Shown piece by piece: positions 16,236-30,954 of a stretch of 64,000 nt of DNA. The stretch covers positions 1-64,000 of the forward strand of contig CAVSLN010000006.1 of assembly GCA_963728855.1 (NCBI GenBank), given 5' to 3'. Source of the stretch: AC-43 sp963728855 (GTDB lineage Bacteria > Actinomycetota > Actinomycetes > Mycobacteriales > Micromonosporaceae). The translations under genes and the position numbers were made by a program. Every line of letters starts with the position of its first letter. Positions within the stretch are counted from its first letter, which is position 1. The notes beneath the pieces are model-generated. The model had not been told where the DNA came from, did no database searches, and worked only from the letters and a program-made list of their open reading frames with translations.

Positions 16236-18431
16236 TCAGGACGTCAGAGCGGGCTCTTTCTCGTAACCAGGCTCGGCCTGCGGTACGTCCCGCTTGGTGG
16301 ACAGCTTGCTGGGCCACCAGATGTGTCGACCGAAATCCAGGTTGAGCGCGGTGACCAGGATCGATCGTACGACGATCGTGTCGAGGATGACCCCGAGCGC
16401 CACCGCGAGGCCGATCTCGGCGAACGCCACCACCGGGAGGGTGCCGAGTGCGGCGAACGTACCGGCCAGCACCAGCCCGGCTGAGGTGATCACGCCGCCG
16501 GTGGCGGACAGCCCGATCACGGCACCCCGCCGGGTACCTCGCAGTACGGCTTCTTCGCGTACTCGGGTCATCAGGAAGATGTTGTAGTCGATGCCGAGGG
16601 CGACAAGGAACACGAACACGTACAGCGGTAGCGCGGTGTCCTCGCCGGCCCATCCGAACAGGTGCTGGAAGGCCAGTGTGCTGACCCCGAGCGCGGTGCC
16701 GAACGAGAGGACCACGGTCGCCACGAGCAGCAGCGGCGCAACGATCGCGCGCAGGAGCAGGGCCAGGACGATCAGGACAACGATCAGGATCAGCGGGATG
16801 ATCCGCTTGTTGTCCTGGGCGGTCGCCTGCCGGATGTCATGTGTGATGGCGGTCTGGCCGCCGACCTTGGCGTCGGCGTTGGGGATTGCATGCACGGCGG
16901 AGCGGACCCGTAGGACGGTGGCGTCCGCGGCGGAGCTGTCGGGCGCGTCCCGCACGGTGGCTGTGATGTGTGCGAGACCGTCCTTCACCTGCGGGTGGCT
17001 GGCGTCGACGATGCCGTCGCTGCCGGCTACCGCGGAGTGGATCTGGTCGGCGGCTGCGGCGTTACCGATCACCACGACCGGCGAACCGGCGCCTGCTGGG
17101 AAATGCGCGGCAAGCACATCCGCACCGACCACCGAGTCCGGCTTGTTGATGAACGACTGCGCGGTGGTCAACCCGTCGGCCTTCATGCCCGTGGCCCCGA
17201 ACGCCAGGGCGCCGAGGATTACGGCGGTGATGATCCACACCGGCCTGGCCCGTCTGGTCATGCCGTTGCCGACCCGGGCCCAGAGTCCCCCGCTGGTCGG
17301 ATCGGTGGTGCCGTACGCCGGCCGGGCCGGCCAGAAGATCCATCGTCCGAGGATCACCAGCAGTGCGGGCAGCAAGGTGAGCATGGACAGCAGGCCGACG
17401 CCGATGCCGATCGCGTTGACCGGTCCCATTCCCTTGGTGGGGTTCATCTCGGCCACCATCATGCAGAGCATGCCGATAGCCACGGTGGCGGCGCTGGCGA
17501 TGATGGCGGGTCCCGCCCGGTGCAGGGCGAGTGCCATCGCCTCGTGCCGGTCCTTGTGGCGACGTAGCTCTTCCCGGTAGCGGGCGACGAGCAGCAGGGC
17601 GTAGTCGGTGCCGGCACCGAACACCAGCACGGTCAGGATGGCGGCGCTCTGCGAGTTGACGGTCAGGCCGGCATGCTTGGCGAGCAGGTAGATGACCGCC
17701 TGTGAAGCGGTTAGCGCGCCGCCGGCGCTGATGACCGGCAGCAGCCACAGCACGGGACTGCGGTAGGTGAGCAGCAGGATCACCACGACCACCGCCAGCG
17801 TGGAGTAGAGCAGCGTACTGTCGATGCCTTTGAACGCCTTGGACTGGTCTGCGTCAACTCCGGCCGGTCCGGTGATGTGCACAGTGAGTCCGTCCGCGTT
17901 GCCGGTCTGCGCGACCCCGCGTATCTGCTCGACCGTGTTCCCGATTGCCGACCATCCGCCAGTACCGAAAGTGATCGGCACGATGGTCTGGATCGCCTGC
18001 GGGGTCGCGCCGTCCTGAGTGGACCTGATCGGGTCGAGCACCTTGCCGGAGACGTTGGTGTACCTCGCGAAGGTCCGCGCATCGGCCGCGGCCTTCTGTA
18101 TGTCGGCGTCGGTGAGCCCGGACTTCCGCTCGTACACCACGATCGCCGCAGCGGTGTCCTGCGGCTGGAACGTGTGCTGCCGGTCGAGCACCTCGGTGGC
18201 TTCCGCGCTACCCGGAAGCCAGGCCGAGTTGTCGTTCTTCTCGACCCCGGTCAGCTTTCCGGCCAGCGGACCGGCGACCGCTAAAGCCACCACCCACAGC
18301 GCCAGCACGATCCATTTGGTGCGCCGGCCGCAGACCATCGAGGCCAACCCCCGCGCCGCTCTCATCAGATCCCCGCCTTCCCCGGCCGCGCGCAGTACCG
18401 CGCCGGCGTCCCGGTCCCGAACTTCCCTCAT
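16236..18431 (-). CDS. MMPL-family RND transporter
   Basis: This 731-residue membrane protein has two RND-type halves. Each has a TM helix, a periplasmic/extracytoplasmic loop and a bundle of five TM helices, for example STLAVVVVILLLTYRSPVLW and IIPLILIVVLIVLALLLRAI. The motifs VFGAGTDYALLLVARYREEL and FLVALGIDYNIFLMTRVREE carry the conserved GxDYxxxLxxRxREE signature of MMPL proteins, where the Asp and Tyr take part in proton relay. Substrates of relatives are lipids or small hydrophobic molecules. Start 18431 has GGGGAGGA upstream; ATG 18365 is an alternative. It is followed on the same DNA by divergent two-component genes, which may control it. Confidence 0.9.
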   Translation of the reverse strand: MREVRDRDAGAVLRAAGEGGDLMRAARGLASMVCGRRTKWIVLALWVVALAVAGPLAGKLTGVEKNDNSAWLPGSAEATEVLDRQHTFQPQDTAAAIVVYERKSGLTDADIQKAAADARTFARYTNVSGKVLDPIRSTQDGATPQAIQTIVPITFGTGGWSAIGNTVEQIRGVAQTGNADGLTVHITGPAGVDADQSKAFKGIDSTLLYSTLAVVVVILLLTYRSPVLWLLPVISAGGALTASQAVIYLLAKHAGLTVNSQSAAILTVLVFGAGTDYALLLVARYREELRRHKDRHEAMALALHRAGPAIIASAATVAIGMLCMMVAEMNPTKGMGPVNAIGIGVGLLSMLTLLPALLVILGRWIFWPARPAYGTTDPTSGGLWARVGNGMTRRARPVWIITAVILGALAFGATGMKADGLTTAQSFINKPDSVVGADVLAAHFPAGAGSPVVVIGNAAAADQIHSAVAGSDGIVDASHPQVKDGLAHITATVRDAPDSSAADATVLRVRSAVHAIPNADAKVGGQTAITHDIRQATAQDNKRIIPLILIVVLIVLALLLRAIVAPLLLVATVVLSFGTALGVSTLAFQHLFGWAGEDTALPLYVFVFLVALGIDYNIFLMTRVREEAVLRGTRRGAVIGLSATGGVITSAGLVLAGTFAALGTLPVVAFAEIGLAVALGVILDTIVVRSILVTALNLDFGRHIWWPSKLSTKRDVPQAEPGYEKEPALTS

Positions 18432-18792
18432 CCCGTCCTCCCCGTCTGGCCACACCTGATGGCGCCTCGCGGCATCAGGGCGATGTCACGTGTGACACGC
18501 GGCCGCTTGGACGACCGCCGTGTCACTCGCTCGAAATCCCGACCTTGCGATCGGTTCGGTCGAAGGCGTGCGCCGTCGTGGCCGCCGCCGGCTCCCCGGT
18601 GCCCGCTGGTTCAGAGCCGGTCTTGGCTGTCGCCCGGACCGCCGACAACGCCGCAACGACCAGCACCGCACCGCCGGATACCGGTGCGTCGATTGCCGCG
18701 ACCGAGCGAGCCACCGTTTTCAGTCAGGTCTTTCCGTCTCTTGCTGGCGCAGGTCACCTTGTCCGGCGGCGCCGCCGCGTCGTCCAAGATGA
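18432..18792. other. Intergenic region
   Basis: A minus-strand frame (18523-18714, starting MARSVAAIDAPVSGGAVLVV) could encode a 63-residue secreted or membrane peptide but has no ribosome site or homologue known to me. Otherwise nothing is seen. Confidence 0.35.
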
Positions 18793-19284
18793 TCAACTGG
18801 CCCGTTGTCGTGAGGGCGGATGAGCTGGTCCGAACGCTGCCACATCGCCGCCGGTGTCGGCCGGTCGATCGGCCACCGCAGACTTCGCCAGGGCTCGCGC
18901 CTGCCGGGCTACGGTCCCGGTGACCGCCATGATGGCCAGACCGTTGACCGCGTGCAGACCGAAGGTGAGCTGGCCGGCCGTCGTGCTGGTGTCGCCCGTG
19001 CCGTTGACCGCGTCGGCGAGCGCCCCGATCAGGGCTTGCCCGACGGTCAGCCCAGCGATCAGACCGGTCATTCCGATGAGCCGGCCCGGCATCCGGGCCA
19101 ACGCGGCGACGATCGTCAACAGGACCGCGAAGATGAAGATCCCGTAGCCGAGCGCACGATGTGGCTGGAAAGACTCGTCCTTGGGCGCCGTGTCGAACGC
19201 ACCGCTCCCGGCGAGGAAGAACTGTGCCACCACCACCAGTACCAACAGGGTGGCGAGGACCGCGAATACCTTTCGCAAGGTCAT
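18793..19284 (-). CDS. DUF6220 family membrane protein
   Basis: This 163-residue protein has four hydrophobic segments, KVFAVLATLLVLVVVAQFFL, IFIFAVLLTIVAALA, LIGMTGLIAGLTVGQALIG and AVNGLAIMAVTGTVARQA. The blocks AGSGAFDTAPKDESFQPHRA and TAGQLTFGLHAVNG match DUF6220 proteins. The start has AAGGAG 4 nt upstream. The function is unknown. It lies upstream of and in line with the MMPL gene across a 360-bp gap and is divergent from the histidine kinase. Confidence 0.85.
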   Translation of the reverse strand: MTLRKVFAVLATLLVLVVVAQFFLAGSGAFDTAPKDESFQPHRALGYGIFIFAVLLTIVAALARMPGRLIGMTGLIAGLTVGQALIGALADAVNGTGDTSTTAGQLTFGLHAVNGLAIMAVTGTVARQARALAKSAVADRPADTGGDVAAFGPAHPPSRQRAS

Positions 19285-19574
19285 GCTCCTTCGGCTCGGT
19301 TCACCATCTGTCTCACGGACGTCGATGCTTCAGGGGGATGTCCCGCTGCGACGTCACCCGCTGCGGGCGCCGACAATCCGGAGGCGATGGCGAGCGCCAC
19401 GTCGGTTATGGGGACCGTCGTCGGTTGAGTCACGGAAACATCGTCGGGTCGCCGGCAGGGTTGTGTCCTCGGACCGCGGGCGGCCGTGGCTACGCAGATC
19501 CGCGTAGGCGACCAGTGCCCAGTCGCGCTTGTCGTCGTAGCCGGTCACCCGCGCCCGACGACTACCATCGCCAC

Positions 19575-20813
19575 ATGAACCGCCGAGCGGTGTCCTTCCG
19601 CCTGCCCGTCCTGGCACAGGACGCCTTGCTCGGACTCCTCGTCGCCGTGATGCAGGTTCAGGGCACCCTCGCGAAACCTTCAGACGTGGGCGCACGGCCG
19701 CTCACCGGCTTCGGATACCTGGGATTCACCCTGCTGACCGTGAGTGGTCTAGTGCTGGCCGTGCGCCGCAGTAGGCCGGTGCCGGTGTTCATCACGACCG
19801 CGCTCGCCAGCCTGGCGTACTACACCATCGGCTTCTCCGACGGCCCCGGATGGATCGGGCTGTTCATCGCCCTGTACACACTGACCGCCTACGGCGACGG
19901 GCGCAGGTCGCCGGTGATGGCCGGCGTGGGTATCACCGTGCTGGCCACCGGTTGGCTCATCGCCGCGGGCGACATCGAGCCGAGGGCCGCCATCGGCTGG
20001 GTGTTCTTCCGGATCGCGGCGTCGGTCATGGCCACCGCGCTGGGTGAGTCGGTCCGGTCTCGCCGCGTCATCGCGGCCGAAGCGCTGGAGCGCGCCCGGC
20101 ACGCGGAACGGACCCGCGAGGAGGAAGCGCGTTCGCGGGTCGACGCCGAGCGGCTCCGGATTGCGCGCGAGGTTCACGACACCGTCGCCCACGCCATCGC
20201 CATCATCAACGTGCAGGCCGGTGTCACCGCGTACCTGCTCGACAAGCAGCCGGAGCGGGCGCGCGGGGCGCTCGTCACGATCGAGCAGACGAGCGCCCAG
20301 GCGTTACACGAGATGCGGGCCGTCCTCGGCGTGCTTCGCGACCCGGACAACGGGCGGCTGCCGCACCCCGGCCTGGCACAGGCCAACGCGCTCACCGCGA
20401 TGGCACGCGAGGCCGGACTCGACATCAAACTCGACGTGACGTCGTCGACAGCGCCACTGCCGAACACGGTGGATCACACCGCCTACCGGATCCTGCAAGA
20501 GTCCATCACCAACGTGATCCGCCACGTCGGTCCGACACGGGTGACGGTGGCGCTCAAGTACGGCACCGATGTCCTGGAGGTCCGGGTGACCGACGAGGGT
20601 GGCCGGGACGCCTCTGGTGATGGGGCCGGGGGTCCGCGGCCACCGGCCGGTATGGGCAACGGCAGTCCGGCCCAGCCGGGCCGTGGGATCGTCGGAATGC
20701 GCGAACGCTGTGGGCTGCTGGGTGGGGAGTTGACCGCCGGGCCGCGGCCGGGCGGCGGGTTCGAGGTCAAGGCGCGACTGCCACTGGCCCCGGCCGGAAC
20801 GGTGCGCCCGTGA
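19575..20813 (+). CDS. NarL-type sensor histidine kinase
   Basis: This 412-residue inner-membrane kinase starts at ATG 19575. Residues 1-160 hold about five TM segments (such as FGYLGFTLLTVSGLVLAV and WIGLFIALYTLTAYG). A HisKA_3 dimerisation domain contains RLRIAREVHDTVAHAIAIIN with the phosphorylated His near residue 201. The HATPase_c domain shows YRILQESITNVIRHVG (N box) and GRGIVGMRERCGLLGG (G box). Its stop overlaps the start of the response regulator gene by 4 nt (GTGA), so the pair is co-translated. The signal is unknown; the divergent DUF6220/MMPL genes are natural targets. Confidence 0.9.
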   Translation: MNRRAVSFRLPVLAQDALLGLLVAVMQVQGTLAKPSDVGARPLTGFGYLGFTLLTVSGLVLAVRRSRPVPVFITTALASLAYYTIGFSDGPGWIGLFIALYTLTAYGDGRRSPVMAGVGITVLATGWLIAAGDIEPRAAIGWVFFRIAASVMATALGESVRSRRVIAAEALERARHAERTREEEARSRVDAERLRIAREVHDTVAHAIAIINVQAGVTAYLLDKQPERARGALVTIEQTSAQALHEMRAVLGVLRDPDNGRLPHPGLAQANALTAMAREAGLDIKLDVTSSTAPLPNTVDHTAYRILQESITNVIRHVGPTRVTVALKYGTDVLEVRVTDEGGRDASGDGAGGPRPPAGMGNGSPAQPGRGIVGMRERCGLLGGELTAGPRPGGGFEVKARLPLAPAGTVRP

Positions 20814-21505
20814 GCGCGGCCGCTTCGACGTCCGGCAGTGCTCCGATCAAGGTGCTTCTCGCCGACGATCAGGTCCTGGTGCGGTCGGGGTTCAAGGTGC
20901 TGCTCGACGCCGAAGACGACATCACGGTGGTGGGCGAGGCCGCCAACGGGGCCGAGGCCGTGGAGCAGGTCCGGGCCACCCGGCCCGACGTCGTACTCAT
21001 GGACATCCGCATGCCGCAGCTCGACGGGATCAAGGCCACCAGCGAGATCGTCAGAACGGGCGGCCTCGAACAGGTCCGGGTGCTGATCCTGACCACGTAC
21101 GACACCGACGCCTACGTCTTCGAGGCGCTGCAAGCCGGCGCAAGCGGCTTCCTGCTCAAGGACGCCGGACCGGCCGAGCTGTTGCACGCCATCCGGGTGA
21201 TCGCCGCGGGAGAGGCGCTGCTCGCGCCGCGGATCACCCGACGCCTCATCGCCCAGTTCACCGCGGAACGGATCGCCACCCGGGTCGCGGAGGAGCGGCT
21301 GGCGGTGCTGACCCAACGCGAGCGCGAGGTACTGGCCCTGGTTGGACAAGGGCTGAGCAACGACGAGATCGGCGCGGAACTGTTCCTCAGCCCGGCCACC
21401 GCCCGCACCCACGTCAGCCACGCGATGACGAAACTAGGCGCACGCGACCGCGCGCAGCTGGTCGTCATCGCCTACCAGACCGGATCGGTCAACCGCCAGC
21501 CATGA
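20810..21505 (+). CDS. NarL/FixJ-family response regulator
   Basis: This 231-residue protein has an N-terminal receiver with LLADDQVLVRSGF (acidic pair), VLMDIRMPQLDGI (phospho-Asp near residue 64) and LLKDAGPAEL (conserved Lys). The C-terminal LuxR-type HTH contains LTQREREVLALVGQGLSNDE and LFLSPATARTHVSHAMTKLG. GTG start, overlapping the kinase stop. It acts as a phosphorylation-dependent transcription factor, probably on the divergent MMPL/DUF6220 genes (inference). Confidence 0.92.
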   Translation: MSAAASTSGSAPIKVLLADDQVLVRSGFKVLLDAEDDITVVGEAANGAEAVEQVRATRPDVVLMDIRMPQLDGIKATSEIVRTGGLEQVRVLILTTYDTDAYVFEALQAGASGFLLKDAGPAELLHAIRVIAAGEALLAPRITRRLIAQFTAERIATRVAEERLAVLTQREREVLALVGQGLSNDEIGAELFLSPATARTHVSHAMTKLGARDRAQLVVIAYQTGSVNRQP

Positions 21506-21528
21506 TCACGGGTGGACGTCGCCACTTC

Positions 21529-21803
21529 GGGTATGGCGGACACCTTGATGACGGTGGCGGTCCCCATGACCGGTCACGGAAGTCGTCATGCCTGACAACG
21601 ACCAACCGTTTCGTTACGAAGCTGGTCGATGCCTGTCTCGTTATCCGAGACGATCGGAAGAAGCTTCTGGACAGGTGAAGATATACGATCAGAACGGCCG
21701 GAATCGGGCGCACGAAGATTCTTTGATCAAGGCTGTGAGCTGGGGCACCTGATTCTCGGTCTACGGATCAGAAGGTTGGGGGTTCGAGTCCCTTCGGGCG
21801 CGC
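21529..21803 (+). repeat. Repeat B, copy 3 (with tRNA-Arg-like 3' half)
   Basis: 275 bp collinear with 15119-15393 without net length change. It starts 23 bp after the response regulator stop. The last 43 nt (21761-21803) are the 3' half of tRNA-Arg(ACG), with the same 8-nt expansion of the anticodon loop as copy 2. The copy lacks repeat A upstream. Confidence 0.8.
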
Positions 21804-21816
21804 ATCATTTATCGCG

Positions 21817-21846
21817 ACCGTGGCCTGCGGAAACGCAGGCCACGGT
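21817..21846 (+). terminator. Hairpin after tRNA-like copy 3
   Basis: ACCGTGGCCTGCG (21817-21829) and CGCAGGCCACGGT (21834-21846) form a perfect 13-bp stem closed by a GAAA tetraloop, followed by TCGTTTG. This is the best preserved of the three hairpins. Confidence 0.7.
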
Positions 21847-23151
21847 TCGTTTGAGATCCGTCCACTGTGGACCTGCGGGGCTCGTCGGTTCCGGAGGCAC
21901 GAGCGGCTCGTCGAGGAGCGCCTTGCCCTCGGCGAGCGGCGCCTCCTACTCCTGCCAGAGCAGACTCGACACGGTTCGCTACTTCTGCCCACGGGCAAGG
22001 GCGTGCCGGTGTCGGCCGTACCGGTGGAGGGCTTTCACCTGGCAAAGGCTGACCTGGCCCGGGCTGGGGCTGGCCGTTCGCGAAGGCGCCCCGAGGCATT
22101 CGACGAGGCCGGCTTCGTCGACCTGCCGCTCCGGCTGCAAGATCCGGACGCGCGGGTGGTGTACACGCTCGCGTCCGGTCGGCGGCTCGACGAGTCGATC
22201 GGCAGCGCCATCCCGCTGGCCCCGCGTACCTGCGCGCCGTCCTGGTCGACGGCAGCTAATAGCTGTGGATACCCGGTTCGGGGGCCAGGTCCGCCTGTCG
22301 TCGGAGTCGCGTTTCACCTCGACGTGCCGACGCACGTCCGGCGCGACGCCCTGGTACGTCGGCAGTTGGCCCGTGGCCCGTCCGGCGCGGACACGCTGCG
22401 GTGGCCCGGCCGCTCGCCGTGCCTGGCCGGTGACGTCCTCACCGGTCCGACCCGTCCCGGGGATGGTCGTCCCCTATCTCTGGGCCGAGGCGCCGACGTG
22501 ACAGCGTCCCGGCAGTCGAGGCGAGTGACGACCATGGACACGGGTACCCGTATCCACCTCGCGGATCCGCGCGGGGCGCTACGCCGTTGCTCCACTTACC
22601 GTTCAACCCCGCCGTCGCCCTGCCCGGCGAGAGAGCCGGTCTCGGCGACTACATCGTTGCGGGCGGCCCCGGAACACGGCGCCGATCTCGGCACCTGAAG
22701 CACCAGCGCGGGCGGCGGCAGGAGCTGTTCGACGACTGCGAGATCGCCGTCCCGCCGCGGGTCCAGCGCACCCGGCCCTTGCCGGGTCCTAATGCGGTGA
22801 ACAAGGTCCTGTGCGGTGAGGGGCGACCACTGCCCGGAATCCCCGACCGCCCGGTCGGTCATCCCTCGCTGCGCCGCGTTGAGCGGCCACTGCGTTCCTG
22901 CTATGTGTGAGGTCGCCCCGCACCGTCAGGTCAGCGAAATCGGTGAAGTGGCTCGCGCCGCCGGGACGTGGGTTGGTGGTTACTGCTTGGCGAGGCGAGC
23001 AGCGGGACCGCGGGGTTGCGGCGCGGCCTTGACTGCGATGAAAGATGGGCGAGGTCTTCGCCGAGCACGCTGTTGCACGGCCGGTCGCCGGGCACCGCGC
23101 CGAGGAAGGCGGGCATTCTCCGACGTGGAACTCGACGTGTGACGACGCGGT
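21847..23151. other. 1.3-kb stretch without recognised gene
   Basis: Plus-strand frame 1 (to 22698) contains coding-like pieces such as RHERLVEERLALGERRLLLL and DLPLRLQDPDARVVYTLASG, perhaps an old gene fragment, but I know no family and no intact start is seen. Between 22700 and 23150 nothing is recognised. The region precedes the rRNA promoter. Confidence 0.35.
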
Positions 23152-23180
23152 TTGACGGCTCGAGTCCGGCGGTGTAGCAT
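23152..23180 (+). promoter_or_regulatory. rRNA operon promoter
   Basis: TTGACG (23152-23157), 17-nt spacer, TAGCAT (23175-23180). It is about 350 bp upstream of the 16S gene and on its strand, with good -35 and spacing for the housekeeping sigma factor. Confidence 0.7.
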
Positions 23181-23386
23181 CGAACTTCGGCAGGGCAAAC
23201 GGATCAGGTAACCGGACGCGCGAGCGGACGGACTGGCCGGCCTGCTTCTCCCGACCGAATACCGGTGAAGACCGGTGTCTGGTGTTGGGTAACCGAAGGA
23301 TCCGAACGGATTCGACGGTGCATGTAAGTCGGTAGACCTGCCCCGTCGGTTGGTCCCTTCTGTTGGGGTCAGCTGGTGGTGTGTGT

Positions 23387-23415
23387 TTGTTGTTTGAGAA
23401 CTCAACAGGGTGCTG
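23387..23415 (+). promoter_or_regulatory. rRNA leader box (antitermination/processing region)
   Basis: The segment TTGTTTGAGAACTCAACAGG is the conserved actinobacterial rRNA leader sequence. A related box, GGTTGAGAATTGCACAGTGG, recurs just before the 23S gene (25404-25423). Confidence 0.65.
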
Positions 23416-23527
23416 TAAAAGCCAGTGCCAATTGTTTTGGTCCTCGTTTCGGGGTGTCCGTGTGGATGTTCCGGGGTGAGGTTCCTTTTGGCAGCATTGT
23501 TTGTTGCCGGGATTTTTCTGACAGGTT

Positions 23528-28562
<5,035 letters not shown>

Positions 28563-28655
28563 AGCAAAGATGCTACGCGTCCACTGTGTGATATCTGAAC
28601 CAACACACAAATCCCACCCTAGGCGGGTTTAGGGCTGGTTGACAGTTGGATAGGT

Positions 28656-28773
28656 GTTACGGCGGCCATAGCGGAGGGGAAACGCCCGGCCACATTCCGA
28701 ACCCGGAAGCTAAGCCCTCCAGCGCCGATGGTACTGCACCCGAGAGAGTGTGGGAGAGTAGGACGCCGCCGGA
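28656..28773 (+). rRNA. 5S ribosomal RNA
   Basis: Starts GTTACGGCGGCCATAGCGGA and ends GACGCCGCCGGAC; the two ends pair (GGCGGC/GCCGCC). It contains CATTCCGAACCCGGAAGCTA and GAGAGTAGGACGC. About 118 nt, normal size, 93 bp after the 23S gene. Confidence 0.95.
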
Positions 28774-28785
28774 CAAAATCGTTCC

Positions 28786-28816
28786 CTCAGGGGCACCCAC
28801 ACCGGGTGCCCCTGAG
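28786..28816 (+). terminator. rRNA operon terminator
   Basis: Perfect 13-bp stem, CTCAGGGGCACCC and GGGTGCCCCTGAG, with loop ACACC, 12 nt after the 5S gene. Weak T-run (CGTTT) follows. Confidence 0.8.
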
Positions 28817-29008
28817 ACGTTTCCGGCTCGGGCCGCCAGCCACCGCGCATCACCGAGTTCCTCGGACCACCGCAGCTCCTCAGACCACCGCACGTCGATC
28901 CGCCGGCCCGGCGACCGTTGGGCTTGACCGCGTCGCCGAAGGGCAGGGGTACCCCCCGCCGCGGTGCCGCTCTGCCAGGATGGCGCACAACGCCTGAGAG
29001 GCTGTCCG

Positions 29009-30931
29009 ATGGAGATACGACACATTGGCCGGGTCGCGGCGGTGGGCGACGAGCTGTCAGTCGCGGTCGACGATGGTGAGCTGTGGTGCGCCGGCCGCCT
29101 CGTCCCCGCGGCCTTCTACACCTCCGACGGCTTCGCCCGGCGGGGCCACCGCGAGGTGTTCTTCGCGGTGTTGCGTGGCGACCGGTCCGCGCCGCTGCCG
29201 AGGTTTCCGGTCGCCGGTGCGGCCATGCTGTACCGCATGGCCGTCGAGGGGCGGATGGCCGAGCCGGGGGACCTGAGCCGGCTCGCCGGGTCGGCGCTGG
29301 ACAGTGATCCACGTATCTCCGCATTTACCTACCTGGAGGCGATGCAGCAGTTCCCGACATCGGCGCGCCTCGACGTGCCTCCGCTGGTGGTGCTTCCGGT
29401 GATCGGAGACGAGGCGGCGGTCGTGTCGCGGTACGGGTACGCGCGCCTGCTCGCGCTGCTGGGCAGGGGCGTGGGCTACTTTCCGTACCCCTGGTGGTTC
29501 ACCCCGGGACGGTCGCCGGTGGCCGACCCGATCGGGTACGACGGCACGTCCGTCCTGGCCGGGATACCGGTCTTCCGGATGGCGCCCATCGAGGTCAGCC
29601 ACCTCGCGGACGCGGTACGGATCGTGATGCGGAGCACGGACCGCGCCCGGGTCACCCGCGCCCTTCGCGAGGCACCCGAGGTGTGCGGGTTCCTGCCCGG
29701 TCCGGCCCGGACCACCGGTACCTACGTATGGGAGCCGGGGCAGCGCGGACCGGCCATCGCCGGCGAGCCGACGCCCGAGGGCCCCGCGGAAATCGGCTGC
29801 AACCACCTGATCATCAGCCGCGACGGCCACGGTCCGGCGGGGCACCAGGTTGAGGACGGCATCCTGCTGCGGCTGACCGACGCGCTGCACGCCCGGCTGG
29901 CCGACGCCGTGGAGGCCGGCGAACCGGTCGAGATTGGGCTACCGGCCGGCGACGTGCGCCGCGTCATCCTCGGCTACCGGGACCCCGGCTATCTCCCGCC
30001 CTTCGGGGTGCGCTACGCACTCTCGGGTGACCATACGGTTCTGGGCCTCGATCCGGCCCTGGTCGCCGAGGGTCGACCGGCGGACGGCCGGCCGCCGGGG
30101 GACGACGGCCAGGGCGCGCCGGGCCAGCCCGACCGGCCAGGTAGCGCAGCGCAGCCACCGGACGCTCCGCACGCCCGGCCTTCGGCTGCGGGGGAGAGCC
30201 GTCTCAAGTGCTGCATGGGTGACAGCGGTAATGCCGGGCCGGACGTAGCGCGGTACTTCCACACCGAGCGCCATGACGCGGCCGCGTCCGGCTGGCGACG
30301 CATGGTGGAGCTGATCGAGCGGGCCGCGGCGGACGGGCGTACCGAGTTCGCGCCGTTGCGCGAGCTGACCGACGAGGAGCGCCGGCAGGTGGTCACGCTG
30401 CCGCCGACGGTCGCCCGGCTGACCTCGGTGCGGCGGTTCGATCTCATGGGCGCCGACGTGGTACGCCTCCCGCCCGAGATCGGCGCCATGGCGAGCCTGG
30501 AGAGCCTGGACCTGTACATGTCGTACCGGTTGCACTGGCTGCCGTACGAGATCACCCGGTGCACCCGCCTGCGGGACACCAGGTTCAGCACCCGCAGCCT
30601 GTACGGGAACGAGAAGTTCCGGCCGGCCTTCCCCCGGCTGCGTCCACCCGGGACGCCGGTACCCGGCTGGTCCGGCGCGGACCTCGACCCGGGTACCTGG
30701 GGAGCGACGACGATCACCGCGTGCGGCGTGTGCCGCCGCCCGATCGGCCCGGCCGGCCCGCATCAGGTGTGGATCTCGGTGCGCGTCGGCACCGACGTAC
30801 TGCCCCTGCTCGTCAACGCCTGCTCCGATGCTTGCGTGACGGTACTGCCCGCACCGGCTCCCGGCTATGCGGCCACCCCGCACACCGGTGGCCCGGAGTT
30901 GGTCCAGCCGCGCGGCGGGTACCCGCGGTGA
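29009..30931 (+). CDS. Large hypothetical protein with LRR-like and Cys-rich C-terminal region
   Basis: The protein has 640 residues. Residues 1-345 (MEIRHIGRVAAVGDELSV ...) form a mixed alpha/beta domain that I do not recognise. A proline/glycine-rich linker follows (about 350-395). Residues about 400-550 resemble small stand-alone bacterial LRR proteins, with LPPTVARLTSVRRFDLMGAD, VVRLPPEIGAMASLESLDLY and LPYEITRCTRLRD. The end holds two cysteine pairs, CGVCRRPIG and ACSDAC, likely a metal site. The linker contains CCMGDSG just before the LRR part, where a free-standing gene of that kind would start, so this may be a recent fusion of two genes. No signal peptide. It is the first gene after the rRNA operon. 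Confidence 0.7.
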   Translation: MEIRHIGRVAAVGDELSVAVDDGELWCAGRLVPAAFYTSDGFARRGHREVFFAVLRGDRSAPLPRFPVAGAAMLYRMAVEGRMAEPGDLSRLAGSALDSDPRISAFTYLEAMQQFPTSARLDVPPLVVLPVIGDEAAVVSRYGYARLLALLGRGVGYFPYPWWFTPGRSPVADPIGYDGTSVLAGIPVFRMAPIEVSHLADAVRIVMRSTDRARVTRALREAPEVCGFLPGPARTTGTYVWEPGQRGPAIAGEPTPEGPAEIGCNHLIISRDGHGPAGHQVEDGILLRLTDALHARLADAVEAGEPVEIGLPAGDVRRVILGYRDPGYLPPFGVRYALSGDHTVLGLDPALVAEGRPADGRPPGDDGQGAPGQPDRPGSAAQPPDAPHARPSAAGESRLKCCMGDSGNAGPDVARYFHTERHDAAASGWRRMVELIERAAADGRTEFAPLRELTDEERRQVVTLPPTVARLTSVRRFDLMGADVVRLPPEIGAMASLESLDLYMSYRLHWLPYEITRCTRLRDTRFSTRSLYGNEKFRPAFPRLRPPGTPVPGWSGADLDPGTWGATTITACGVCRRPIGPAGPHQVWISVRVGTDVLPLLVNACSDACVTVLPAPAPGYAATPHTGGPELVQPRGGYPR

Positions 30932-30954
30932 CGCGGCCACCGGAGTGGTAGTTG

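Noticed and set aside
18523..18714. 63-codon possible secreted peptide
   Set aside because: No ribosome site or known homologue; listed only in the intergenic note.
22587..22910. 107-codon frame starting MLHLPFNPAVALPG
   Set aside because: No ribosome site, no family, composition like neighbouring non-coding frames.
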